Shown: positions 1 through 7,574 of the stretch, one piece after another
Position numbering within the stretch: the stretch's first letter is position 1
Layout: each line of letters opens with the position of its first letter
NCBI GenBank assembly: GCA_965213855.1
Contig: CBDCAA010000011.1
Location: forward strand, 434,001 to 498,000
Source of the DNA: JBBROS01 sp965213855
GTDB lineage: Bacteria > Pseudomonadota > Alphaproteobacteria > Acetobacterales > Acetobacteraceae
Length of the DNA: 64,000 nucleotides
Direction: 5' to 3'
The notes under the pieces: generated by a model
What the model was told of the DNA's origin: nothing
Seen by the model: only the letters and a program-made list of their open reading frames with translations
Databases searched by the model: none
Translations under genes and position numbers: made by a program

Positions 1-231
1 CGTCCCCGTCTGCGCCCACTCGGCGATCGCCCGCGCGTCGTCGACGGTCGTGCTGCCCCCGTTCTCGAACCGCAGCACGTTCTCCAGCAGGATCTTGAGG
101 CTCACCGGCAACCGGCTCACATCGGCGCCCATCGCCGCCCCGGCCGCCGGCAGGGAAAAGTAGCCGTAGCTCTTGCCCGCCGCAGTGAGTGTCTGGCGTG
201 CCTTGAGCGTGTCGTGCCCGGTCTGTTTCAT
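1..231 (-). CDS. acnA: aconitate hydratase A, N-terminal part (runs off window)
   Basis: Aconitase interconverts citrate and isocitrate in the TCA cycle, in the cytoplasm, using a [4Fe-4S] cluster. Only the first 77 codons are inside the window; the frame is open to base 1. The reverse strand reads MKQTGHDTLKARQTL and then KSYGYFSLPAA, followed by SRLPVSLKILLENVLR, which is the characteristic start of the AcnA/IRP1 family (tri-functional fold, N-terminal strand and helix). The cluster cysteines lie outside the window. The ATG at 231 was chosen because the family begins 15-20 residues before the SYxYxSLP motif. No long 5' extension is possible without losing similarity. Identification rests on recalled family motifs. 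Confidence 0.88.
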   Translation of the reverse strand, partial: MKQTGHDTLKARQTLTAAGKSYGYFSLPAAGAAMGADVSRLPVSLKILLENVLRFENGGSTTVDDARAIAEWAQTGT

Positions 232-303
232 CGCGCAAGGGCCTTTGCTGCTATGCGGTGCTGGTGCCGCCGATTACCTATAGCAGGGCAGGGGCGTCCA
301 CAA

Positions 304-1593
304 TCACCCCCCATATTCCAGCACGTTCAGTCCGCCGTTCCAGTCCGACAGATACATCACCCCGTCCGGCTGCACGTTCACGTCGCAGGTCTGCGGCGCC
401 AGCGCATTGCCGGGCCGCGGGTCCAGGATGCGCGCGGGCGGCCCGGCGACGAACCGGTCGATCTCGCGCGGCCCATAGGGGTCACGGATGTCGAAGATGC
501 GCAGCCCGGCATTGTGGTAGGTGGCGAAGATCGTTTCCTCGCTCTGGAACGTGCCGGGCCGGTTCTCATGCAGGTTGTGCGGCCCGAAATTCTCGCCGGG
601 CCGGCACCAGTCGCGGTCCTTCGGCGTCGGCAGGGTCGCGATGCTGACCGGGTTGCGACGGTCCCGCACGTCCATCACCCAGGTGTAGCTCAAGCCCGGG
701 CCGCACTGGAACGCGTTCGACTCGTCGGCCACGATCGCGAGCCCCCGCCCGGGCAGCGGCAGCGGCGTGTGCGTCCCGCCCGGGTAGGGTGGCGCCGTGT
801 TGGTGTGCGATAGCAGCGCCGGCTTGGAGCGGTCGGTCACGTCGAACACCGTGAACCCGCCGTCCCGCCACGCCGCATACCCCGTGTCGCCGGCGACGAT
901 CATGTGGTGCAGCGCGACCCGGCCCTTCCAGCCCGGCATCTCGCCGCCGTCCCGCCACATGCCCGGCATCCACCAGCGGCTGACCACCTCCGGCTTCGTC
1001 GGCTTGGACACGTCGACGATATGCAGGAAATGGTCCGTGAACCCGTCCGCATGGGCCGACACGTAGGCATACCGCCCGCCCACATACCACAGCCGGTTGA
1101 TGCCGACACCAGGCATGTCCAGGAACGCAATCTCCCGCGGGTTCGCCGGGTCCTTGATGTCGTAGATCCGTAGCCCGGCGGCGAAGCTCCGTTCGGCCGG
1201 CAGGCGCTCGGGCGAGAAGTTCTGGTAGTAGCTGAAATTGGGGTTGTAGAGCTTGAGCGTCGGGATATCGGCGCCATTGGCCACCAGCAACAGGTCGTCG
1301 TGCGCCTGCAGGTGGTGGGAGCGGGTGTTGGGGCCGTTGGTGACGAAGTTGACCGGTTTCGGCTTGGTCGGGTCGTTCACGTCGATGATCGTGAAGCCGT
1401 GGTTGAACATGTGCCCGACGATGACGTGCTTGCGGCTCACCATCACCTGGACCCCATCGGGCCGCCCGCCCTGGTCGCTATAGGCCAGGTGCTTGATCCG
1501 GCTGGGACGGTCGCTCGGCGCCGGCTGCGCCGCAGATGGCAGGGCAGCGCCAGCCATCAGCCCACCCAGCGCGGCCCGTCTGGTCAGCGACAT
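304..1593 (-). CDS. LVIVD-repeat beta-propeller protein, exported
   Basis: A 429-residue protein of the LVIVD/choice-of-anchor-free propeller type; function unknown, probably periplasmic or extracellular. The N-terminus MSLTRRAALGGLMAGAALP looks like a Tat-type or Sec signal (twin Arg, hydrophobic stretch, AQP cleavage region). The body has repeated blades of the form G-x-x-I-x-D-V-x-D-P-x-x-P (for example FTIIDVNDPTKPKPV, LRIYDIKDPANPREI, LHIVDVSKPTKPEVV, LRIFDIRDPYGPREI), the signature of LVIVD repeats. Start chosen at 1593 because GGAGG lies eight bases upstream; a longer open frame exists but has no such site and runs through a palindromic repeat. Divergent from ccmA. No catalytic motif seen. 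Confidence 0.85.
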   Translation of the reverse strand: MSLTRRAALGGLMAGAALPSAAQPAPSDRPSRIKHLAYSDQGGRPDGVQVMVSRKHVIVGHMFNHGFTIIDVNDPTKPKPVNFVTNGPNTRSHHLQAHDDLLLVANGADIPTLKLYNPNFSYYQNFSPERLPAERSFAAGLRIYDIKDPANPREIAFLDMPGVGINRLWYVGGRYAYVSAHADGFTDHFLHIVDVSKPTKPEVVSRWWMPGMWRDGGEMPGWKGRVALHHMIVAGDTGYAAWRDGGFTVFDVTDRSKPALLSHTNTAPPYPGGTHTPLPLPGRGLAIVADESNAFQCGPGLSYTWVMDVRDRRNPVSIATLPTPKDRDWCRPGENFGPHNLHENRPGTFQSEETIFATYHNAGLRIFDIRDPYGPREIDRFVAGPPARILDPRPGNALAPQTCDVNVQPDGVMYLSDWNGGLNVLEYGG

Positions 1594-1630
1594 CGTGCAA
1601 TCCTCCGTCGTTTTGCCGAAGCTCGCACGA

Positions 1631-1670
1631 CTTCTCCCCTCCCTGGAAGGGAGGGACCGGGGGTGGGTCG
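1631..1670 (+). repeat. palindromic intergenic repeat, family 1 copy A
   Basis: An imperfect REP-like element with a perfect 8-bp stem (CCCTCCCT at 1637-1644 pairing with AGGGAGGG at 1648-1655, three-base loop) followed by the conserved tail GGGGGTGGGTCG. The same core and tail recur at 6863-6903, 24772-24812 and, inverted, 24877-24920. It sits in the divergent gap between the LVIVD gene and ccmA. Confidence 0.75.
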
Positions 1671-1763
1671 TGGCGCGGAACGCGGGTCGAGTGCGAACGC
1701 TCCCACGCTGGACCGTAGGCGGGCCGCAACCCATAACGGCGCCGCGCCCCGACCGGAGTCCGC

Positions 1764-2354
1764 ATGCCGCCCGCCGACCCACCTCAAGACGGCCTCGTGG
1801 CCAGCGGCGTCTCCGCCTTTCGTGGCGAGCGCCTCGTGTTGCGCGACGTCGGCCTGCGCGTGGGCGCCGGCGGCGCGGCGCTCCTGCTCGGCCCGAACGG
1901 CGCCGGCAAGAGCACGCTGCTCCGCGTCCTCGCCGGGCTGAAGCGGCCGGAGGCTGGCGCCGTCACCTGGCGTGGCGCCCGCGTCGACGAGCCCGGCGCC
2001 GACCTGGCCTATCTCGGCCATCTCGACGCGCTCAAGCTCGGGCTCACCGTGCGCGAGAACCTCGGCTTTCCGCCCGCATCCGCTGTGGCGCTCGGACCGC
2101 TCGGGCTGACGACGCTCGCCGACATCCCCGTCCGCTTCCTTTCGGCCGGGCAGCGCCGCCGCTTGGCTCTCGCGCGCCTGGTCGGCCGTGGTGCCGGCCT
2201 GTGGCTGCTCGACGAACCGACCTTGGGGCTCGACGTCGCCTCCGTCGCGGCGCTCGGCGGCCTGCTCGCCGCCCACCGTGCCGCCGGCGGGGCGATCGTG
2301 GCCGCGACGCACCTTCCCCTCCCGCTGGCGGACTGGGACGAGGTCCGGCTGTGA
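1764..2354 (+). CDS. ccmA: heme ABC exporter ATP-binding protein CcmA
   Basis: ATPase of the CcmABCD complex, which releases holo-CcmE during System I cytochrome c maturation at the inner membrane. 196 residues, the usual CcmA length. Walker A GPNGAGKST is at about residues 43-51, the ABC signature is LSAGQRRRLALARL near residue 126, and Walker B plus D-loop is LLDEPTLGLD. The switch His is in AATHLPL. Starts at an ATG just after a divergent gap and is followed after one base by ccmB, so the two are co-transcribed. ccmC, which usually follows, is not present downstream; the next gene is on the opposite strand. Confidence 0.93.
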   Translation: MPPADPPQDGLVASGVSAFRGERLVLRDVGLRVGAGGAALLLGPNGAGKSTLLRVLAGLKRPEAGAVTWRGARVDEPGADLAYLGHLDALKLGLTVRENLGFPPASAVALGPLGLTTLADIPVRFLSAGQRRRLALARLVGRGAGLWLLDEPTLGLDVASVAALGGLLAAHRAAGGAIVAATHLPLPLADWDEVRL

Positions 2355-2355
2355 C

Positions 2356-3012
2356 ATGACCGCGCTGCTGCTCCGGGAGCTGCGACTGTCCGTGCGGCAT
2401 GGCGCGGACACGCTGGCGGCCGTGCTGTTCTTCGTGCTCGCCGCCGCGCTGTTTCCCCTGGCAATCGGCCCGGCGCCCGAAACGCTCGCCCGGCTCGCGC
2501 CCGGCATCGTCTGGGTCGGCGCCATCCTCGCCGGCGTGCTCCCGCTCGACCGGCTGTTCGGCGCGGATTTCGAGGACGGCTCGCTCGATCAGCTGCTGCT
2601 CAGCGGCCTGCCCGCGGCGGCCGTGGCGGGGGTGAAGGCGCTCGCGCATTGGATCGGCACCGGACTCCCGCTGCTGGTGGCCGCCGGCCCGGTCGCGATC
2701 ATGCTGCAGATGCCCGGCGAGCTGGTCCCGGTCCTGCTGGCCGGGCTGCTGCCAGGCACGCTCGCGCTGTCGCTGCTGGGCACGCTGGGCGCCGCGATCG
2801 TCGTCGGTGCCCGCCGCGGCGGCGTCCTGCTGCCGCTGCTCGTGTTGCCGCTCGCCACCCCCGTGCTGATCTTTGGCGCCGCCGCGGTCGAGGCCGCCGC
2901 CGCCGGCGAAACGCCGCGGCCCCACCTCCTCTTCCTCTGCGCCTTCCTCGCCGCCGCGTTCCCGCTCTGCCCCCTCGGCGCCGGCGCCGCCCTCCGCGGC
3001 GCAGCGGAGTGA
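2356..3012 (+). CDS. ccmB: heme exporter membrane protein CcmB
   Basis: Membrane partner of CcmA in cytochrome c maturation. 218 residues, matching the family, with about six hydrophobic segments (for example around residues 20-40, 45-62, 95-117, 125-150, 158-180 and 190-212). The N-terminal LLLRELRLSVRHGADTL and the motif DRLFGADFEDGSLDQLLLS are typical CcmB. The ATG begins one base after the ccmA stop; a longer open frame starting inside ccmA is simply overlap. The operon ends here with a hairpin, so the remaining ccm genes must be elsewhere in the genome or absent. Confidence 0.93.
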   Translation: MTALLLRELRLSVRHGADTLAAVLFFVLAAALFPLAIGPAPETLARLAPGIVWVGAILAGVLPLDRLFGADFEDGSLDQLLLSGLPAAAVAGVKALAHWIGTGLPLLVAAGPVAIMLQMPGELVPVLLAGLLPGTLALSLLGTLGAAIVVGARRGGVLLPLLVLPLATPVLIFGAAAVEAAAAGETPRPHLLFLCAFLAAAFPLCPLGAGAALRGAAE

Positions 3013-3052
3013 GCGGCCCCACCTTCACTTCCGCGATCCAGCGCTGCGCGCC

Positions 3053-3078
3053 GGCGGATAGCGCTGCGCTCATCCGCC
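3053..3078. terminator. hairpin between convergent ccmB and Lrp gene
   Basis: GGCGGAT at 3053-3059 pairs with ATCCGCC at 3072-3078, and the stem continues inward as AGCG/CGCT with a single bulged C, giving an 11-bp hairpin with a CTG loop. It lies 40 bases after the ccmB stop and 37 bases beyond the end of the convergent regulator gene, and is followed by a weak T run (GTTTGA). Probably a bidirectional terminator. Confidence 0.5.
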
Positions 3079-3114
3079 CTGCCGTTTGACCGGCTCGCGG
3101 GTCGATATTGGACA

Positions 3115-3600
3115 CTAACCTCGGGGCGCGTAGTCCAGCGGCAGTGCCGTGGTCTGCTTCAGCACCTCCATCGCAAAGCTGGCGCTCACGTCATACAGCT
3201 CGATCCGGGCGATGATCCGCTTATACACGTCGTCATAGGCGCCGATGCTGGGCACGACGATGTGCAGCAGGTAGTCCACCTGGCCCGCCATCCGGTAGAA
3301 ACCGACCACCTCCGGCAGGTCCGCGACGCAGGCGCAGAACCGGTCGGACCACTCCTTTTGGTGCTGGTTGGTCCGCACCGCCACGAACACGTTTACCCCG
3401 ACATTGACCTGGCCCGCATCGAGCAGCGCCACCCGGGCGCGGATCACCCCCTGGTCGAGCAGCCGCTGCACCCGCCGCCAGCATGGCGAGGCGGAGATCC
3501 CCGCATGCGCCGCCAGATCGGCAACCGGCATCGTGGAATCCCGCTGCAGCCAGAACAGCAGGCGTCGATCAATGTCGTCCAAGGCATAGGATTGCGTCAT
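3115..3600 (-). CDS. Lrp/AsnC family transcriptional regulator
   Basis: Leucine-responsive regulator family: DNA binding through an N-terminal winged helix-turn-helix and ligand sensing/oligomerisation through a C-terminal RAM (ACT-like) domain. 161 residues, normal length. The HTH region is recognisable from LDDIDRRLLFWLQ through ADLAAHAGISASPCWRRVQRL, with the typical recognition-helix pattern SxSPxxRRVxRL. The RAM domain follows from about residue 65, with VVGFYRMAGQVDYLLHIVV matching the conserved G-DY-L segment. Alone on its strand, convergent with ccmB; the target genes cannot be read from the sequence. The ATG at 3600 is immediately before the HTH, as usual. Confidence 0.93.
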   Translation of the reverse strand: MTQSYALDDIDRRLLFWLQRDSTMPVADLAAHAGISASPCWRRVQRLLDQGVIRARVALLDAGQVNVGVNVFVAVRTNQHQKEWSDRFCACVADLPEVVGFYRMAGQVDYLLHIVVPSIGAYDDVYKRIIARIELYDVSASFAMEVLKQTTALPLDYAPRG

Positions 3601-3714
3601 CGGGGCGAAATCCGGAATGGCATCGCCTACAATCCGGCCATCCCAGCCAATTTCGCAACCAGATTCCCGGCCCCGCCCGCCATTCTTCGTTGGTCAACGC
3701 GGAGGCCGAAACCC

Positions 3715-3951
3715 ATGTCGATCTCGTTCACCGAACATCCGCACCAGGTCGGCGAGACCTACGGCGAACACCTCTCGACCGCGACCGGCTTCGGCATGGC
3801 CATGATCGTCGGCGGGCTCGCCTGCCTCGTGCACGGCGCGTTGCCGTTCCTGTGCACCTCGACCGGTTCGCGCACGATCCGACGCCTGCACGACCGCATG
3901 ATCACCCACCGGGTCCGCACCATGCCGTCCGGGGCCGCCACCGGCAGCTAA
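3715..3951 (+). CDS. small membrane protein, DUF6356-like
   Basis: A 78-residue protein with one hydrophobic segment (GMAMIVGGLACLVHGALPFLC, about residues 27-47), preceded by FTEHPHQVGETYGEHL and followed by STGSRTIRRLHDRM. This layout (HPxxVGExYxEH, then a membrane helix with VHAxLPF, then SRxIxxLHxRM) matches what I recall of DUF6356 proteins of Alphaproteobacteria; role unknown. GGAGG lies ten bases before the ATG at 3715. Stands alone, converging on the DUF1178 gene 15 bases downstream. Confidence 0.75.
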   Translation: MSISFTEHPHQVGETYGEHLSTATGFGMAMIVGGLACLVHGALPFLCTSTGSRTIRRLHDRMITHRVRTMPSGAATGS

Positions 3952-3966
3952 GCCGCCGCCACCCGA

Positions 3967-4479
3967 TCAGCCGTCGGCGCGGGGAAGCCAGGGGATTCGG
4001 GCGACCTCGATGCCCTCGTCGGCCAACGCCTCAGCCTGTTCGGGCGTCGCCTCGCCATAGATCCCCCGCGCCGGCGAATCGCCGTTGTGGATCGCCCGCG
4101 CCTCCTCGGCGAAGCGGTCCCCCACGTGGTCGCACTTGGCCTCGATCTCGGACCGCACCCGCTGCAGCATCGCCCGCATCTGGTCCGGCATCGCCGCGCC
4201 CAGCACCGGTGTCGGGCGCGGGGCGACCCCGGGCGGGCTGATGGGCAACGGCGCGGCGGCCTCCGGCGTCGCCGATCCCGCCGCCAGGCCCGTCCTCGTT
4301 TCAGGCGCCGCGCGCGCGCGGCCGATCGCCGGCGCCATCAGCGCGCGGCGCACGGCCGTGCTGGCGCAGTGCGGGCACGCGACTAGACCGCGCTTGGCTT
4401 GCATGTCGAACGCCGCGCTGTCCTTGAACCAGCCATCGAACGCGTGGTCCTCGGCGCAGCAGAGTTGGTAGTGGATCAT
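3967..4479 (-). CDS. DUF1178 family protein
   Basis: A 170-residue cytoplasmic protein of unknown function. It begins MIHYQLCCAEDHAFDGWF and continues with LVACPHCAST, giving the two Cys positions (CxxxH and CPxC) expected for the small zinc-ribbon-like start of DUF1178. The C-terminal half has the conserved DHVGDRFAEEARAIHNGD and RGIYGEATPEQAEAL stretches of the family. A central Ala/Pro-rich linker (about residues 60-95) is poorly conserved in type. The start at 4479 is chosen because DUF1178 proteins start directly with M-I-x-Y-x-L-x-C; an upstream in-frame ATG at 4503 would add eight residues. Confidence 0.9.
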   Translation of the reverse strand: MIHYQLCCAEDHAFDGWFKDSAAFDMQAKRGLVACPHCASTAVRRALMAPAIGRARAAPETRTGLAAGSATPEAAAPLPISPPGVAPRPTPVLGAAMPDQMRAMLQRVRSEIEAKCDHVGDRFAEEARAIHNGDSPARGIYGEATPEQAEALADEGIEVARIPWLPRADG

Positions 4480-4654
4480 GGCCGATGGTGTTCCTGTGAC
4501 CATTGATTTGGGGCCGTTCTCCGCCGCCCACAAGCCACGCGCCGAACCGCCGCGCGGAAACCGCTGACGATGCTGGACAATCCAAGACAAACCTCGGCTG
4601 GCCCGGAGGCGGCCGTTGCCGTACCGCGGAGCAATCAGACAATCGAGGTTGCGA

Positions 4655-5590
4655 ATGCGTGCAATCACCGCCGCCGCCCTGCTGGCGGCGTCCATCGCCC
4701 AGCCCGCCGCCGCACTCACCTTCAGCTTCGCGACGGTATCGGGCGACAGCCTCTCCGCCAGCCAGGCCGCGGCATTCTCGACCGCCGCCGGAGCCTGGTC
4801 GGCGGTGCTGCGCGACCCCTTCACCGTTTCGCTGCAGATCGGCTTCTCCGCCTCGCTCGGCGCCGGCGTGCTGGGCGCGACATCGCCCACCTACATCAGC
4901 CGCCCGGCCTCGAGCGTCGTCAGCCAGCTCGCCGCCGATGCCAAGGATGCCGACGACATCCGCGCCGTCGCCTCCCTCACCGCCCTGCCACCCCCCGGCT
5001 CCCTGCTGCTCACGACCGCCGAGGCCAAGGCGCTCGGCTACGCCGCGCCGGGCGTCGATGCGGTCATCCAGTTCTCGAGCGGCTTCACCTTCAGCACCAG
5101 CCGGCAGTCCGACGGCAGCACCGCCGCCGGGACGTTCGACCTGATCGGCATCGCCGAGCACGAGATCGGCCACGCGCTCGGCTTCGACTCGAGCTTTGAC
5201 CTCGGCTCGTCGAGCATGACCGTGCTCGACCTGTTCCGCTTCAACGCGGCCGGCGCCCGATCGACCACGGCCGCCAATAGCTACTTCTCGCTCGACGACG
5301 GGGCCACCGCGCTCGCCGCCTTCTCCCCCGGCCCCGGCGACGCGTACCAGTCCAGCCACTGGCAGCAGGGCACGGTGTCGAACGGCGCCGCCGCCCTGAT
5401 GGACCCGGCGGTCAGCCCGGGGGTGACGCAGAACATCACCCCGCTCGACTTGGAGGCGCTCGACGTGATCGGCTACGACGCCGGCATCCCCGTCGCCGAG
5501 CCCGCCAGCGCAATGCTGCTCGCCGCAAGCGTCGCCGGCGTCCTGGTTCGGCGACGCCGCCCGGCTCCGCGCTATGCGGCGGCCAGGTAG
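4655..5590 (+). CDS. exported zinc metalloprotease with PEP-CTERM-like tail
   Basis: A 311-residue predicted secreted metalloprotease. MRAITAAALLAASIAQPAAA is a signal peptide. The zinc motif AEHEIGHALGF (HExxHxxGF) lies near residue 169; the third ligand position is filled by Phe/Asp as in the NF038122-like PEP-CTERM metalloprotease group rather than by a clear third His. The C-terminus, EPASAMLLAASVAGVLVRRRR, has the PEP-like motif, hydrophobic segment and Arg cluster expected of an exosortase substrate, although the first residues are EPAS rather than PEP. GAGG precedes the ATG at 4655. Its last 19 bases overlap the convergent aminotransferase gene. Substrate unknown. Confidence 0.78.
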   Translation: MRAITAAALLAASIAQPAAALTFSFATVSGDSLSASQAAAFSTAAGAWSAVLRDPFTVSLQIGFSASLGAGVLGATSPTYISRPASSVVSQLAADAKDADDIRAVASLTALPPPGSLLLTTAEAKALGYAAPGVDAVIQFSSGFTFSTSRQSDGSTAAGTFDLIGIAEHEIGHALGFDSSFDLGSSSMTVLDLFRFNAAGARSTTAANSYFSLDDGATALAAFSPGPGDAYQSSHWQQGTVSNGAAALMDPAVSPGVTQNITPLDLEALDVIGYDAGIPVAEPASAMLLAASVAGVLVRRRRPAPRYAAAR

Positions 5591-6741
5591 TCCATCGCCG
5601 CGTCCACGCCGCCCCGCCCGTGCGGCACGTCGTTGATGCGCAGGCTCATCTCGACCGCGCCGAGCGTGCCCAGGATCATCGGCTCGTTCAGGTCGCCCAG
5701 ATGGCCGATCCGGAACACATGTCCGCTCAGCGGGCCGAGCCCGCCGCCCAGGCTGACGTTGAACCGGTCGAGCGCGGTCTTGCGCACCGCGTCCGCATTG
5801 TGCCCCTCCGGCATCAGCACGGCCGTCACGCTGTCGGACAGGCGCGCCGGGTCCAGCCCATAGAGCTGCGGCCCTTCGTTGCCCGACCACGCCCGAACGG
5901 CCCGGCGCGCGGCCTCGGCCAGGCGGTGGTGCCGCGCGATGACGGCGCCGAGCCCCTCCAGCTCGATCAGGCGCAGGCTTTCCTGCAGGCCGTAGAACTG
6001 GCTGACCGGGATGGTGCCGACAAAGCTGCGGTGAGGCCGCCGGGTCATCTCGGACCAGTTGAAGTAGTGCTTCGGGCAGCGGGCATGCGCGTGCGCCGCC
6101 ATGCCTTTCTTCGACACGGCGCTGAAGCTGAACCCGGTCGGCAGCATCAACCCCTTCTGGCTGCCGCCCACCACGCCATCGATGCCCCAATCGTCCATCC
6201 GGAACTCGATCGAGCCGAGCGAGGAGATCGTGTCGACCAGCAGCAGCGCCTGGTGCCCCGCCGCATCGATCGCGGCGCGGATTGCCGGGATGGGCATCGA
6301 CAGCCCGGTCGCGGTCTCGTTGTGCACCGCCAGCACGGCCTTGATCGCCGGGTCGGCGCGCAGCGCGGCCTCGACCGCGGCCGCATCGACGCCCCGGCGC
6401 CAATCGGCCTTCACGACCTGCGGCACCAGGCCGAAGGACTTGGCCATGTCGGCCCAGCCCTCGCTGAAGTAGCCGCTCTCGAGCACCAGCACGTGGTCGC
6501 CCGGGGACAGCAGGTTCACCAGCGTCGCCTCCCACGAGCCGTGGCCGGATGCGGTGTAGAAGAACAGCTCGCCCTCGGTCTGCAGCACCCGCTTCAGCCC
6601 GGCCACGGCCTGGTGGTAGACGGGCATGAACTCCGGATCGTTGAAGTCGATGGTGGCGCGGTCCATCGCCCGCAGCACGCTATCGGGGATGTTGGTGGGG
6701 CCGGGATTGCTGAAGAACTGCCGGCCGGTCCTGCGGGTCAT
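5572..6741 (-). CDS. class V aminotransferase, serine-glyoxylate type
   Basis: PLP-dependent aminotransferase of fold type I, class V. 389 residues. The start reads FFSNPGPTNIPDSVLRAM, the N-terminal nucleotide-like loop of the alanine-glyoxylate/serine-glyoxylate aminotransferase group. SGHGSWEATLVNLLSPGD holds the cofactor phosphate region, LLVDTISSLGS the PLP-ring Asp (about residue 170), and GSQKGLMLP the Schiff-base Lys (about residue 196). The family includes serine-glyoxylate, alanine-glyoxylate and septum-site-type enzymes; serine-glyoxylate is favoured by overall sequence but substrate is not proven. Start at 6741 chosen as the last ATG before the conserved region; upstream frame runs into repeat elements. 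Monocistronic, overlapping the metalloprotease gene tail to tail. Confidence 0.88.
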   Translation of the reverse strand: MTRRTGRQFFSNPGPTNIPDSVLRAMDRATIDFNDPEFMPVYHQAVAGLKRVLQTEGELFFYTASGHGSWEATLVNLLSPGDHVLVLESGYFSEGWADMAKSFGLVPQVVKADWRRGVDAAAVEAALRADPAIKAVLAVHNETATGLSMPIPAIRAAIDAAGHQALLLVDTISSLGSIEFRMDDWGIDGVVGGSQKGLMLPTGFSFSAVSKKGMAAHAHARCPKHYFNWSEMTRRPHRSFVGTIPVSQFYGLQESLRLIELEGLGAVIARHHRLAEAARRAVRAWSGNEGPQLYGLDPARLSDSVTAVLMPEGHNADAVRKTALDRFNVSLGGGLGPLSGHVFRIGHLGDLNEPMILGTLGAVEMSLRINDVPHGRGGVDAAMDYLAAA

Positions 6742-6823
6742 GGGTCGCTCGCTTCTTGGATGCGGCAAGGCAGCACCGGACGCGGCGAATGTCCAGGGGC
6801 GAGGCCGTGTGGACAGGTCGGTC

Positions 6824-6903
6824 GCTCTCTCTCCCGTTCCTGGAACGGAGGAGCTGATAGCACTCTCTCCCCTCCCTGGAAGGGAGGGGCCGGGGGTGGG
6901 TCG
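6824..6903 (+). repeat. tandem palindromic repeats, family 1 copy B and a degenerate neighbour
   Basis: Two related elements in series upstream of the aminotransferase. The first (6824-6850) is centred on the perfect palindrome CGTTCC-T-GGAACG and begins with the same CTCTCTCCC as the second. The second (6863-6903) has a 9-bp stem (CCCCTCCCT/AGGGAGGGG) and the family tail CCGGGGGTGGGTCG. This lies in the 437-base gap 6742-7178, which otherwise holds only the GrpB fragment. Confidence 0.72.
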
Positions 6904-6961
6904 AGGCCACCATCGCAAAGCTGCGGGGCCTAAGCACCGGTGGTGGGAACGCCCTTCGCGT

Positions 6962-7075
6962 TCAACCAGCTCCGGCCCCGTCACACCCGGCGCCGCTCAC
7001 TGTGGCGCAATCGATCTCTGCCTCGTAATGCAACGGCCATTCGGGATCGTACGGCACCAGCTCCACACCATCCAT
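6962..7075 (-). pseudogene. truncated GrpB-family fragment
   Basis: A 37-codon reverse-strand frame with a good GGAGG ribosome site. Its first residues, VELVPYDPEWPLHYEAEI, closely match the N-terminus of GrpB (UPF0157) nucleotidyltransferase-fold proteins, which run about 170 residues. After that the frame diverges (DCATVSGAGCDG) and stops at 6962, just before the repeat cluster. No continuation of GrpB was recognised in other frames. I read it as the 5' remnant of a gene cut off by rearrangement, possibly at the repeat array. A real 37-residue peptide is possible because the ribosome site is intact. Confidence 0.5.
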
Positions 7076-7178
7076 CGTTGCGCCTCCACGTCGTCGAACC
7101 CTCAGGCTCTATTGGCCGCAGCCAGTGCATTCCGTTCACGACGCGATCAGCCGTGCATACACATCGCCGGCCGACCCA

Positions 7179-7574
7179 TCACAGGGTGAAGACTTGCCCC
7201 CCGCTGACCGCCCTTAGAAAGCTAGGGACTCCGGCCACCTCCACGCCCGGCATCAGCGCCGCCGCATCCATTCCCGCCATACGCAGCCCCGCTTCGCAGG
7301 CCATCAGTCGCACGCCCAGTTCCACCGCCGCATCCCGCAATTCCGCAAGCCCGGCCACGCCCGTCGCCCGTACCCTCGCGTCGCGCTCCCAGTCCGCGAC
7401 GCCGGACAGCTCGGCGCCGACCGCCCGGCAGCCCTCGTTGGTCGCGAACAGAACGACCTCGCGCCCGATCGCCGCCGCGCTTGCCGCCAGTATGAAGGCG
7501 TACTGGCCGCGCTCGTGGCCGCCGGAGACCAGCAGGATGCCGAGGCGGTCGGCACCGGGTGGTTCAAGCGGCAA
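7179..7574 (-). CDS. DsrE-family protein
   Basis: A 131-residue DsrE/DsrF-like alpha/beta protein. This family includes sulfur-relay subunits and many small proteins of unknown role. The N-terminal strand and loop ILLVSGGHERGQYAFILAASAAA and the later MACEAGLRMAGM are typical: the Cys of ACxxGL is the usual conserved position and is present. Its first 11 bases overlap the end of moeB, so it is translated from the same message. Association with an E1-like sulfur-carrier activator suggests a role in sulfur transfer, but that is inference. Ends at 7179; nothing follows in the operon except the GrpB remnant. Confidence 0.85.
   Translation of the reverse strand: MPLEPPGADRLGILLVSGGHERGQYAFILAASAAAIGREVVLFATNEGCRAVGAELSGVADWERDARVRATGVAGLAELRDAAVELGVRLMACEAGLRMAGMDAAALMPGVEVAGVPSFLRAVSGGQVFTL

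Noticed and set aside
4301..6535. 744-codon minus-strand frame spanning three genes
   Set aside because: Runs through metalloprotease, aminotransferase and DUF1178 genes in the wrong frame.
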